Source of the DNA: an uncultured Planctomycetota bacterium
GTDB lineage: Bacteria; Planctomycetota; Planctomycetia; Pirellulales; Thermoguttaceae
Length of the DNA stretch: 45,135 bases
NCBI GenBank assembly: GCA_902796885.1
Contig: CADBQY010000120.1
Location: 1-45,135, forward strand
Reading direction: 5' to 3'
Within the stretch, counting starts at the first letter, position 1; the number at the start of each line of letters is the position of its first letter. The position numbers and the translations under genes were made by a program. The notes beneath the pieces were generated by a model. That model searched no databases, was not told where the DNA came from, and saw nothing but the letters and a program-made list of their open reading frames with translations. Of the stretch, positions 31,849-40,380 are shown piece after piece.

Positions 31849-32559
31849 TTATTTGCCACGAACCGCTCCGTACCATTCCAGCTGCATTCGGGGAGAGTAT
31901 TCGAATCCGCGCAGGCGAGAGGCATGCCTTATCCACTCTTCTTTGCGCCGCATGTCGTCTAAGGTGACCGCTTGCGGCATCAGAAAGACGCGACGGCGAT
32001 CGAAGGGGCCGAGTTCGGCAAGATAACGATCTATTTCGCGAAGGTCTTTCGGAGTGTCGACCACGAATTTTAGCTGGACGGAATACCGCTTCATAAGGGA
32101 ACGAACCACGTCGGGCCGGTATCGGAGTCTTTCGTGCCGATCACGGAGAAGCGGATCGGCCGGAGCGGAATTTTCCATCTTGGGACTGATCGACATAAGC
32201 GAGCAGCGTACGGGAAGATCGCACGTGCCGTTTGTTTCGATCGTCACGGTAAAATTTCGCTCGGCGAGGAGTTTCGACAGGCGAACCGTTGCGGACATCG
32301 CCATCGGTTCGCCGCCGGTCAGAACGACGTGGGGTAAACCGTAAAGAAGGGCGACACCGACGAGTTCTTCCGGCGAGAGATCGGCTCCCGGCTCGCATTT
32401 CCAAGAGGCGTAGGTCGTGTCGCAAAATCGGCAGAAGAGGTTACATCCGCCAAGCCGAATGAACGTTGAGGGAACGCCGGTCCAGAGGCCTTCTCCCTGC
32501 CGCGATGCGAAATATTCGATGACTTTCATCGGGAGATTTACTGTCTTTTCTTCGCCCAT
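31849..32559 (-). CDS. queE: 7-carboxy-7-deazaguanine synthase
   Basis: 236 residues if translation starts at ATG 32559, which overlaps the ROK-kinase end by 22 bases; ATG 32529 (MKVIEYF) is an equally plausible start nearer to the family's usual N-terminus. The radical SAM motif is CNLFCRFC, preceded by FASRQGEGLWTG and STFIRLGG; VVLTGGEP and ETNGTCDLP follow. It turns 6-carboxy-tetrahydropterin into CDG in the preQ0/queuosine pathway. The other queuosine genes are not in this window. Confidence 0.9.
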   Translation of the reverse strand: MGEEKTVNLPMKVIEYFASRQGEGLWTGVPSTFIRLGGCNLFCRFCDTTYASWKCEPGADLSPEELVGVALLYGLPHVVLTGGEPMAMSATVRLSKLLAERNFTVTIETNGTCDLPVRCSLMSISPKMENSAPADPLLRDRHERLRYRPDVVRSLMKRYSVQLKFVVDTPKDLREIDRYLAELGPFDRRRVFLMPQAVTLDDMRRKEEWIRHASRLRGFEYSPRMQLEWYGAVRGK

Positions 32560-33554
32560 TCCTGGCGGGCCAGACCGGCGGCGCCGATATACCCGGCGTC
32601 CCCGCCCAGGAGCGCGTAGTCGACGCGAATCCGTTCGGCCAAGTGGAGGAAAATACGGGATTTCAGTTCTTCAAGGGTTCTTTCGAGGAAAAGGCGTCCT
32701 GTCTTGGTCGCGTTTCCGCCGAAGGTCATCGCCCCGCCGATCAAGAAACAAGACGGGTCGATGGTGTGGGTGAGCGAAACCATTCCGACCGCGAGGTAAT
32801 AGGCGGTCTCCTCAACTATCTGGATGGCGAGTCTGTCGCCCTTTTCCGCCTCTTCAAAGACAAGTTTCGGAACCATATCGCGTCGCGCGGCATTGCGTAC
32901 CGGTTCGGTCAGGGAGGTCTTCAGTTCGGCGTTGACCATTTCGATCGTTCGGTTTGCGACTCCGGTGGCGCTGGCGTACGCTTCGAAATGCCCGCGCTTA
33001 CCGCATTTGCACCAGCGGGCGTTCCCGGAGATGTCGATCAGATTGTGCGCCGCCTCGCCGCCGTGACTGTGACAGCCGTCCCAGGGGGTTCCTTCCAAGA
33101 TGATGCCACAACCGATTCCGGTTCCGAGCGTCAGAACGACCAGTCCCTGTTCTCCCTTTCCCGCGCCGACCCAGTATTCGGCAAAGGCGGCCGCGGTCGC
33201 GTCGTTGGCGAATGTCACACCGAAACCGGATTCTTCGGCGAGCTTATCTCGGATCGGAAAAAAGTCCCAGCCGGGAAGGTTTGACGGCCGAACGAGCATT
33301 CCCGCCGGAATATCCATCGTGCCGGGAGAACCGAGCCCGACCTGAGCGATATCTTCGGAAGCGAGGCCGGCGTCTTTGATCGCTTCGTGAATTCCCGCGG
33401 CCATTCGCTTGACGGCGTCGTCGGGGCCCCGCTCGACCAGGGTCGGTATCGAGATATACTTAAGTGTCTTGCCGTGATTATCCATCACGCCGATTTTCAT
33501 ATTGGTTCCGCCCAGATCAACGCCGACGAAATAGGGGTAGTCCTTCGAACTCAT
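32538..33554 (-). CDS. ROK-family sugar kinase (glucokinase-like)
   Basis: 338 residues from ATG 33554, with AAAGGAAC just upstream. The phosphate-binding motif is VGVDLGGTNMKIGV, and the ROK zinc site appears as CKCGKRGHFEAYAS, where the usual third cysteine is replaced by His. GLGSPGTMD and TLGTGIGCGIILEG are family motifs. There is no N-terminal HTH, so it is a kinase rather than a repressor. It phosphorylates glucose or a related sugar with ATP. It is the first gene of the minus-strand run with queE and the exported isomerase. Confidence 0.9.
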   Translation of the reverse strand: MSSKDYPYFVGVDLGGTNMKIGVMDNHGKTLKYISIPTLVERGPDDAVKRMAAGIHEAIKDAGLASEDIAQVGLGSPGTMDIPAGMLVRPSNLPGWDFFPIRDKLAEESGFGVTFANDATAAAFAEYWVGAGKGEQGLVVLTLGTGIGCGIILEGTPWDGCHSHGGEAAHNLIDISGNARWCKCGKRGHFEAYASATGVANRTIEMVNAELKTSLTEPVRNAARRDMVPKLVFEEAEKGDRLAIQIVEETAYYLAVGMVSLTHTIDPSCFLIGGAMTFGGNATKTGRLFLERTLEELKSRIFLHLAERIRVDYALLGGDAGYIGAAGLARQEWAKKRQ

Positions 33555-33905
33555 ATTTGTTCCTTTCTTGAGAGAGGGGCTTCGCAAACGATCCTTTCGT
33601 TATCATATCACATCTTTTTTACTTTCCATAGCTTGGACGGTTCGATTATCTTGAAAAATCGAATTCTTTTCCGCCGGAGATTGTTTTTCGTTAAGCCTTG
33701 TTAATTCTCATATTACCCCCGTTTATCGAAATCGGGATTTTTCGGCTTTTTTTCTTTTTCTGTGTGCCGATCGGGCCGAAACGAACAATTTCTCATTGTC
33801 ACGGTTTGCGGCGTTGCTATAATGACCTAGTGTTGTCACGGGGGCACGCCCTTGCGTACTCCTTATGTTTCTCAACCGTTTTGATATCGCTAAAGGGAGA
33901 TTTCG
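33555..33905. other. Divergent intergenic region between the ROK kinase and asnA
   Basis: 351 bases, AT-rich in its left and middle parts. It holds a strong asnA promoter (33796-33823). A weaker TATGAT-type element may serve the minus-strand kinase gene, but no good -35 box pairs with it. No coding frame is supported. Confidence 0.6.
33796..33823 (+). promoter_or_regulatory. Promoter of asnA
   Basis: TTGTCA (33796-33801), a 16-bp spacer and a perfect TATAAT (33818-33823) preceded by TGC, an extended -10. The leader to ATG 33906 is about 75 bases. Confidence 0.75.
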
Positions 33906-34940
33906 ATGAAACTGACGATTCCGAAAGACTACGTTCCGATGCTGGTTCCCGAAATGATGGAGCAGGCGATCTCTCTTCTCAAAGAAGAGTTTCAAGAGAC
34001 CCTGGCCGACGCGTTGAATCTTCGCCGTGTGACCGCGCCCCTTTTTGTTCTCTCCGGAACCGGTATCAACGACGACCTGAACGGTGTTGAGCGTGCCGTT
34101 TCGTTCCCGATCAAAGATTTGGGCGACGTTCGGGCCGAAGTGGTTCACTCTCTGGCCAAGTGGAAGCGGATGAAATTGGGCGCGTACAAGATGAAACCCG
34201 GATACGGTCTCTATACCGACATGAACGCCATTCGGGCCGACGAGGAACTTGACAATCTCCATTCTCTTTATGTCGACCAGTGGGATTGGGAGCGAACGAT
34301 CTCCGCCGAAGACCGGAACCTCGACTATCTTCAGGATGTGGTCGAATCGATCTATGATTGTGTTCGCGCCCTCGAACAGACCGTTTACTACCATTATCCC
34401 CATATCGTGCCGATCCTTCCGGAAAAAGTGACCTTTATTCATTCCGAGGATCTCCTTAGTGATTATCCCGACCTCTCTCCGCTGGAACGGGAGAGCGAAG
34501 CTACGCGTAAGTACGGCGCGGTTTTTTTGATTGGAATCGGCGCCCGGTTGGCCGATGGGAAAAAGCATGATGGGCGCGCGCCCGACTACGATGACTGGAG
34601 TACTCCGACCGAACCGGGCTACCAGGGGCTGAACGGTGACCTTCTCCTCTGGAACCCCGTTCTGGAACGGAGTTTTGAGGTTTCGTCGATGGGAATTCGA
34701 GTTGATAAAACCTCGCTTTTACGTCAGCTTGACCTTGAAGGATGTCCGGAACGGGCCGATCTGGCATTTCATCGGATGCTGCTAAACGATCAGATGCCGT
34801 TGTCGATCGGCGGAGGGATCGGTCAGTCCCGTCTTTGCATGTTCATGCTCCGAGCCGCACATATCGGCGAAGTGCAGGTGTCGATTTGGCCGGATGAAAT
34901 GGTTGCTCAGGCGGCGGAAGCGGGGATTATCCTTCGTTGA
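33906..34940 (+). CDS. asnA: Aspartate-ammonia ligase (asparagine synthetase A)
   Basis: 344 residues, with AAAGGGAG upstream of the ATG. It is a class II aminoacyl-tRNA-synthetase-like fold: LNLRRVTAPLFV, GINDDLNGVERAVSF, HSLAKWKRMKLG, LYTDMNAIRADEELDNLHSLYVDQWDWE and the C-terminal GGGIGQSRLCMFML with the ATP-binding Arg. It makes asparagine from aspartate, ammonia and ATP. Length and motifs are standard. It is monocistronic, between its own promoter and a strong bidirectional terminator. Confidence 0.95.
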   Translation: MKLTIPKDYVPMLVPEMMEQAISLLKEEFQETLADALNLRRVTAPLFVLSGTGINDDLNGVERAVSFPIKDLGDVRAEVVHSLAKWKRMKLGAYKMKPGYGLYTDMNAIRADEELDNLHSLYVDQWDWERTISAEDRNLDYLQDVVESIYDCVRALEQTVYYHYPHIVPILPEKVTFIHSEDLLSDYPDLSPLERESEATRKYGAVFLIGIGARLADGKKHDGRAPDYDDWSTPTEPGYQGLNGDLLLWNPVLERSFEVSSMGIRVDKTSLLRQLDLEGCPERADLAFHRMLLNDQMPLSIGGGIGQSRLCMFMLRAAHIGEVQVSIWPDEMVAQAAEAGIILR

Positions 34941-34955
34941 ATCCTGTTTGGGTTT

Positions 34956-34991
34956 GCAAAAAAAGAGCACCTTTCGGTGCTCTTTTTTTGC
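34956..34991. terminator. Bidirectional intrinsic terminator between asnA and the DnaJ-like gene
   Basis: A perfect 16-bp inverted repeat (34956-34971 with 34976-34991) with a TTTC loop, a GAGCACC/GGTGCTC core, seven A on the left arm and seven T on the right. It functions symmetrically for the two convergent genes. Confidence 0.92.
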
Positions 34992-34994
34992 GGC

Positions 34995-35975
34995 TCAGAA
35001 TTGAATCGACTTCCGCTCGGGCGGCTCGGGTTGCGGGTCAAGTTGCTCGATCAGTTTGGTATCCTTTTCGCTCCAAACGGCTGGGAGCTTCACGTCGAAT
35101 ACGACGAAGAGGTCTCCTTTTTTCTCTCCCTTTTTGACCGCCGCGATTCCATGTTCTTTGATCCGAAGTTTCGTTCCGGTGGTTGAACCGGCAGGAATCG
35201 TTACCGTGACGGTACCCGCCGGGGCCGGAATGTCGACCTTTCCGCCGAGCGCGGCCTCTTTGAGCGTGATCGGAATGTGGACGTAGAGGTTTTTTCCTTC
35301 GCGGGTGTAGTATTTGTGCGGCTCAACCTGAACTTCGAGGATCAGGTCCCCTGCGGTTCCCCCCATCGGGCTCTCTTCTCCCTTGCCACGGAGTCGGATT
35401 TTTTTGCCGGTGTCGATTCCCGCCGGAATTTTAACGTCGAGCGTTTCGCGCCGTCCCGAGGGCATCTGGTAGGCGAGGGGAACCGTTCCGCCGAAGGCGG
35501 CCGTTTTAAACGGAACCCGGATGGTGCTGGTGACATTCTGGCCCGGCATTGCCGAACGGTTTCGGCGCTGCGCGCCGGTTTTCCGGCCTGAGAAGGGGCC
35601 GGCTCCGTCGCCGAACGGGTTGGCGCCGCGGCCGCCGAACATTTGCCCAAGGATATCGTTGATATCGATTCCGGCTCCGCCGCCTGAAGAACTCCACGTA
35701 TAGGAAGAACCGGAACCAAACGGTCCGGCCCCGGCACCGGGGCCGCCTCCGTACTGTTTGTACCCGGAACCGAACTGATCGTAAAGTTTTCGCTTTTCCG
35801 GATCTTTCAGCGTGTCGTACGCTTCTTGGAGTTCTTGAAATTTCTTCTTGGCGCCTTCGGGATCGTCAGGATTGAGGTCGGGGTGGTACTTTCGCGCCAG
35901 ATTCCGATAGGCCTTATCAATTTCATCCTGGGAGGAGGTCTTGCTGACTCCCATTACCTTGTAATAATCGACCAT
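34995..35975 (-). CDS. DnaJ-family co-chaperone without zinc finger (CbpA-like)
   Basis: 326 residues. An N-terminal J-domain with HPD at 31-33 ([10 protein letters not shown], then [17 protein letters not shown]) is followed by a Gly-rich linker (about 75-135). The C-terminal substrate-binding domains have no CxxCxGxG zinc repeats. [33 protein letters not shown] and [13 protein letters not shown] are CbpA/DnaJ C-terminal signatures. It stimulates DnaK ATPase activity. It lies 15 bases after the A-type Fe-S carrier on the same strand, within the argJ operon. Confidence 0.9.
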   Translation of the reverse strand: MVDYYKVMGVSKTSSQDEIDKAYRNLARKYHPDLNPDDPEGAKKKFQELQEAYDTLKDPEKRKLYDQFGSGYKQYGGGPGAGAGPFGSGSSYTWSSSGGGAGIDINDILGQMFGGRGANPFGDGAGPFSGRKTGAQRRNRSAMPGQNVTSTIRVPFKTAAFGGTVPLAYQMPSGRRETLDVKIPAGIDTGKKIRLRGKGEESPMGGTAGDLILEVQVEPHKYYTREGKNLYVHIPITLKEAALGGKVDIPAPAGTVTVTIPAGSTTGTKLRIKEHGIAAVKKGEKKGDLFVVFDVKLPAVWSEKDTKLIEQLDPQPEPPERKSIQF

Positions 35976-35990
35976 AGAACGTTTCCTGTT

Positions 35991-36323
35991 TTAGTGTCCG
36001 CCGCATCCGGCACAACCCGCTCCGGCGGGGAAGTTGGGATTGTCGATGGCGAATCCCTTGGCAGTGGGGGTGTCGACGAACGATATTTCGGTACCGTCGA
36101 GGAAGAGGTCGAACTCTTTTTTCACGACGACTTCAACCCCGTCGTAGTCGTACTTCATGTCGGCCGCTGGGTCATATTCCTGATCGAAACCGAGGGAGTA
36201 CTGCATTCCGCTGCACCCTCCGCCGACGATCACCACGCGGATCCGGCTGTCGGCGCCCAGCGACTGCGCCTGCTTGACTTTTTTGATCTCGTCGATCGCT
36301 GATTTTTTTAAGACGACGGCCAT
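35991..36323 (-). CDS. A-type iron-sulfur carrier protein (HesB/IscA/ErpA family)
   Basis: 110 residues with AAAGGAAT before ATG 36323. GGGCSGMQYSLGFD carries the first conserved Cys (Cys37). AIDNPNFPAGAGCAGCGGH at the end carries Cys104 and Cys107. The usual C-terminal motif is CxC, whereas here the two cysteines are separated by two residues. It receives and delivers Fe-S clusters to target enzymes; BioB and QueE in this window are such enzymes. It sits between argJ (24 bases upstream) and the DnaJ-like gene. Confidence 0.88.
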   Translation of the reverse strand: MAVVLKKSAIDEIKKVKQAQSLGADSRIRVVIVGGGCSGMQYSLGFDQEYDPAADMKYDYDGVEVVVKKEFDLFLDGTEISFVDTPTAKGFAIDNPNFPAGAGCAGCGGH

Positions 36324-36347
36324 AACGATTCCTTTCCAAATGATTTG

Positions 36348-37544
36348 TCAAGTCGTGTAATCGGCGTTCAGGTGAACATATTCGGTCGTCAGATCGGACG
36401 TCCAAAAACGCGCCGACGCATCCCCTTCCTCAAAGTGGATTTCAAAGACGGTCTCGCGATTGGCACGGATCGATTCTGAAACCGCATCTTTGTCGAAATC
36501 CACGGGAGTTCCGTCGCGGTAGAGGGAGAAACCGTTAATTTTGAGCGAGACGTAGGCGGGATTAAAATCGACCCCCGCCCGTCCGGCCGCCGACACGATA
36601 CGGCCCCAATTCGGATCGGCGCCGCAGATCGCCGTTTTCACCAGTACATCGTTGGCGATCGTTTTGGCGATGGTCTTGGCGTTGGACTGAGTAGCGCACC
36701 CCAGAACGTTGATCGTGATTAGGTGGGTGACCCCTTCGCCGTCGTTGGGGATCATTCGAGCCAGTTCGGCGCAGATACCGGTCAAGGCGTCGGCAAACGG
36801 GAAGACATCCGCTTCGGGGAGAGGTCCCGGGTTTGCCATCCCATTGGCCATCAAAAGGACCGTATCGCTTGTCGATGTGTGTCCCTCGACGCTGATGCAA
36901 TTGAACGTGCGGTCGGCGGCGCGCCGGAGAAGGTCTTGGGCCTGTTCCGGCAGGAGCGCCGCGTCGGTTAAAATGGCGCAGAGCATGGTGGCCATATTCG
37001 GACCGATCATCGCCGCTCCCTTGCACATACCGGTGAGGGTGATCTCGTTACCGTTCGAAAGGGTGAGCTTGCGCGAGGCGACTTTCTCGACGGTATCGGT
37101 GGTCATGATCGCGTGGGCGGCGTTGTGAAACGCTTCTTTCATCGCGGAAAGCGCTTTGCCGGCCGCCGCAATTCCCTCCTTAATGCGTTCCATCGGAAGT
37201 TGAACTCCGATCACGCCGGTCGACATCACCAACGCGGCTTCGTCGTTGGCCCCGACTGTTTCGGCGGCCCATTCGGCCATTTGGTGGGCGTTATTGAAGC
37301 CGTCTTCTCCGGTACAGGCGTTGGCAACCCCGGAATTGACGACGATCGCCCGAAAATCTTTACCGGGGGTACGAACGCGGTCAAGCTGAACCGGCGCGCC
37401 GCAGACCAGATTGCGAGTATAGACCCCCGCGGCGGTCGCGGGAAAGTCCGACACGATCAACGCAAGGTCGAGTTTGGTGGTATTCGGCTTAACGCCGCAA
37501 TGAACTCCGGCGAACTTAAACCCTTTCGGAAGATACAGATCCAT
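36348..37544 (-). CDS. argJ: Bifunctional glutamate N-acetyltransferase / N-acetylglutamate synthase
   Basis: 398 residues from ATG 37544, preceded by GAGGAA; the frame is open far upstream but that part is antisense to another gene. GFKFAGVHCGVK starts the domain. MCKGAAMIGPNMATM holds the self-cleavage site before Thr186, which becomes the catalytic N-terminus of the beta chain. VNSGVANACTGEDG and GADPNWGRIVSAAGRAG are further hallmarks. It transfers acetyl groups from N-acetylornithine to glutamate in arginine synthesis. It is the first gene of an argJ/Fe-S-carrier/DnaJ-like run. Confidence 0.95.
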   Translation of the reverse strand: MDLYLPKGFKFAGVHCGVKPNTTKLDLALIVSDFPATAAGVYTRNLVCGAPVQLDRVRTPGKDFRAIVVNSGVANACTGEDGFNNAHQMAEWAAETVGANDEAALVMSTGVIGVQLPMERIKEGIAAAGKALSAMKEAFHNAAHAIMTTDTVEKVASRKLTLSNGNEITLTGMCKGAAMIGPNMATMLCAILTDAALLPEQAQDLLRRAADRTFNCISVEGHTSTSDTVLLMANGMANPGPLPEADVFPFADALTGICAELARMIPNDGEGVTHLITINVLGCATQSNAKTIAKTIANDVLVKTAICGADPNWGRIVSAAGRAGVDFNPAYVSLKINGFSLYRDGTPVDFDKDAVSESIRANRETVFEIHFEEGDASARFWTSDLTTEYVHLNADYTT

Positions 37545-37922
37545 CACAAATTCCTCAAATAACGGTGAACGAACGACGCTCCCGGGCGTTTCGGCGCTCA
37601 GCACGGGGATTGCCATATTACGAATTGAATCGAATCTCAATGGAGAGACCGATTCCCACCATTTTACCGCAGCGGGACAAAATTTCAAGATGAAAGGCGT
37701 AGATTTCTTTTGACGAGTTACCTTTCGAAGAGCGATATTGTTTATGGATTTCCGGTATTTTCGACCGCTGCAATCTTCCGTCCCCTTGCGTTTCGATGGG
37801 AAAGAAACGATAATGGAGAGGGGCACGTTCTCGAGAGAATCGCAGAAGTCTTTCTTTCGGACTTTCGGATCGTTTTGCGGACGGGGACGGTATTTATTGT
37901 TCAGAGTTAAAAGGGTACGGTA
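37545..37922. other. Divergent intergenic region between argJ and the PD40/dihaem gene
   Basis: 378 bases. The left half holds the likely argJ promoter (37661-37688). The right half precedes the plus-strand gene, but no convincing promoter for it was found. Frames here run antisense from argJ or are very short and are not supported. Confidence 0.55.
37661..37688 (-). promoter_or_regulatory. Promoter of the argJ operon
   Basis: On the minus strand TTGAAA (37688-37683), a 16-bp spacer and TAAAAT (37666-37661). The leader to ATG 37544 would be about 110 bases. Confidence 0.5.
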
Positions 37923-37925
37923 GTG

Positions 37926-40346
37926 ATGAAGAAGATGGGTATGCTTTTTCAACGCGCGACGCTCTGCGTCTTTGCGCTTATTTCGTGCGTCTTGGGGAAT
38001 CTTTTTGCCGACGATGCGTTCCGAACCAAGATCGAAAACGATTGGATGCTCCAGGAATCCCATTTCGGGCGGTCGATCGATTCGGTCGACGCGTTGAAAT
38101 CGCTTTTGACGCGCGGCGAAGAGGTGATCGCGCGGCTGGCCGAGGAAGAGCTGGTTTCCGAGGCGGCGCTTGAAAAATGCGAAGCCGCTTTTCAAAAGGT
38201 CGATCCCGACGGTCTGGGCGATCTGACCGGAGAGGTACGGCGCGATCTCTACCTGAAACTTCGGTGGGAACTTCGCGATCTTCTGTTTCAGAATTCGCTT
38301 TTTGCGAAGACTCCCTTGCTCTTTGTGAAACGCGAACGGTTCGTCTGTCAGATGCTTCACGAGTATCTTTCTTACTATTACCGTTATTCCGGAATCTGCG
38401 GCGGGGGAATCTATCTTCTGAAAGACCCCGGTCGCTCGTTCGAGACGGAGGATCTGACCGAAGGGAAGTTTCCGATCGGTACGATTTCGACGATGAGTCT
38501 TTCGTACGACGCCAAGACGATCTATTTTTCTTACGCCGATCTTTCCAAATTCACCGACGGAACCGAGCCGGTCAAACTTTTTATGGAGGGGTTCGGGGAC
38601 TATTCCGCCGACTACGTCTCGAAGTTCATGAAAGAAGAGGACGGAAAGTTCCACCTTTTCAAAATGGATTTGGCGACGCGCGAGATCACTCAGCTGACGA
38701 CCGGATGCGACGACGACTTCGATCCGGTGGAACTTCCCGATGGGGGGATCGTTTTTCTGTCGACCCGCCGCGGGGGATTCGGTCGTTGTCACGGATCGTG
38801 GGAACCTCTGGCGGTTCAGACGCTCCACCGCCTTGATCCGGACGGCAAGATTACGACCCTCTCGTGGCATGAGACGAACGAATGGCACCCGTCGATTTCC
38901 CATGACGGGCGGATTCTTTACTGCCGATGGGACTACGTCGACCGCGATGCGGCGCGTCATCATGGAATTTGGGTTTCGAATCCGGACGGTACCGGCGTCG
39001 TTTCCCTTTTCGGAAACTATACTGTCGATATTTGTGCTCTCTATCAGCCGAAAGCGGTGCCCGGATCGAACAAGATCATGTTTGTGGCCGGGGCCCATCA
39101 TTTGGATGTCGGAGGTCCGCTTGTATTGCTTGATCCTCAGTTGGTTAGTTACGATCCGGTGAGGTCGGAAGACACCCTCGACTGCATCGAACGTCTCACG
39201 CCGGAGCTTCCGTTCCCCGAAACGGCGGAAGATCGACCCGATTTTCGGTGCGATCAGTATTATTTCAGCCCGTTCCCTCTCTCCGAGGATTTTTATCTGA
39301 CCTCCTATAGTCACGATACGATCGGCGGGATGCATTATGCGCACAAACCGAACACGACCGGGAAAACCGGAATCTATTACCGCGACCGGTTTGGGAATCT
39401 CGAACTGATGTACGAAGACGATACCTATTCCTGTCAATATCCGATTCCCGTGGCCAAAACGCCGGTTCCGCCGGTGATCCCTTCGTCTCTTCCGAAAGAG
39501 ACCAAGGAGCCGAAGACCGGAACCTTTATGCTTTCCGACGTCTACGAAGCGCTCACACCTCTGCCGGAAGACCGGCCGATTAAAGAGTTGCGTATTTTTC
39601 AGCTACTGCCGAAGTTTCCCGATCACCGTTCGAATGTCCCGGCGATCGGGTATGCCAATGCGCAGAACGCCCGTCTGCTGATCGGTACGGTTCCTGTCGA
39701 AGAGGACGGTTCGGCCTATTTTACCGCACCGGCCGAAAAGCCGCTCTATTTTCAGGCGGTTGACGCCGATGGGAAGGCCGTGCAGTCGATGCGTAGCGAA
39801 GTTTATCTCCAGCCGGGCGAAAACCGCGGATGCGTCGGTTGTCACGAACAGGCCCAGACGATCGGCAAGAATACCTCAGTTCAATCGATCGCCTCGCGTC
39901 GCCGTCCTTCGCAACTTACCCCTCCGCCTGCCGATATGGCGCCAATCTCCTATCCCCGCCTGATTCAACCGATTCTCGATCGTTCGTGCGTCTCGTGCCA
40001 CGGCGGGAACGAAGGGAACCCGGCGCCGAATCTGACAGGCGCGATCAGCGGTCATTACACCGAATCGTATTATGCCTTACAGCCTTCGGTCCGCTACTAC
40101 GAATGGGGAGGAAACAATATCCGCTATATGTCGACCCTGCCCGGAATGTGCGGCGCCGATATGAGCCCCCTCACCGCGATTTTGGACGATGAGAATCACG
40201 GTGAAAAAATCTCACTTTCCGACGAGGATCGTCGGATGATCTATCTCTGGCTCGACGCAAACGCTCCTTTTTACGGTGTTTACGACGCCGCGGTTCAGGA
40301 GAAGCAGCAGGCCGGCGAAAAGGTCGATCTTCCCGAAATGCAGTGA
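37926..40346 (+). CDS. Exported PD40-propeller / hydrazine-synthase-alpha-like protein with two haem c motifs
   Basis: 806 residues from ATG 37926 (GTG 37923 is next to it), with AAGGGTACGG upstream. The signal peptide is QRATLCVFALISCVLGNLFA. The N-terminal 120 residues are helical. WD40/PD40-like blades follow (about 190-500: LSYDAKTIYFSYAD, DPVELPDGGIVFLSTRR, WHPSISHDGRILYCRWDY). Next is the region resembling the hydrazine synthase alpha middle domain (about 540-635, GTVPVEEDGSAYFTAPAEKPLYFQAVD). Two CxxCH sites, CVGCH (Cys636) and CVSCH (Cys688), bind haem c. The family is common in planctomycetes that do not perform anammox and its role is unknown; an exported redox or sugar-linked function is possible. 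Confidence 0.85.
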   Translation: MKKMGMLFQRATLCVFALISCVLGNLFADDAFRTKIENDWMLQESHFGRSIDSVDALKSLLTRGEEVIARLAEEELVSEAALEKCEAAFQKVDPDGLGDLTGEVRRDLYLKLRWELRDLLFQNSLFAKTPLLFVKRERFVCQMLHEYLSYYYRYSGICGGGIYLLKDPGRSFETEDLTEGKFPIGTISTMSLSYDAKTIYFSYADLSKFTDGTEPVKLFMEGFGDYSADYVSKFMKEEDGKFHLFKMDLATREITQLTTGCDDDFDPVELPDGGIVFLSTRRGGFGRCHGSWEPLAVQTLHRLDPDGKITTLSWHETNEWHPSISHDGRILYCRWDYVDRDAARHHGIWVSNPDGTGVVSLFGNYTVDICALYQPKAVPGSNKIMFVAGAHHLDVGGPLVLLDPQLVSYDPVRSEDTLDCIERLTPELPFPETAEDRPDFRCDQYYFSPFPLSEDFYLTSYSHDTIGGMHYAHKPNTTGKTGIYYRDRFGNLELMYEDDTYSCQYPIPVAKTPVPPVIPSSLPKETKEPKTGTFMLSDVYEALTPLPEDRPIKELRIFQLLPKFPDHRSNVPAIGYANAQNARLLIGTVPVEEDGSAYFTAPAEKPLYFQAVDADGKAVQSMRSEVYLQPGENRGCVGCHEQAQTIGKNTSVQSIASRRRPSQLTPPPADMAPISYPRLIQPILDRSCVSCHGGNEGNPAPNLTGAISGHYTESYYALQPSVRYYEWGGNNIRYMSTLPGMCGADMSPLTAILDDENHGEKISLSDEDRRMIYLWLDANAPFYGVYDAAVQEKQQAGEKVDLPEMQ

Positions 40347-40380
40347 TTACGAAAGAGTTTGATTAGAAAGAGTTGAAATC

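Noticed and set aside
37545..39437. Upstream extension of the argJ frame, open for more than 600 further codons on the minus strand
   Set aside because: It is antisense to the well-supported PD40/dihaem gene, is rich in Arg and Ile with no domain signature, and a good ribosome-binding site with a normal argJ N-terminus is present at 37544.
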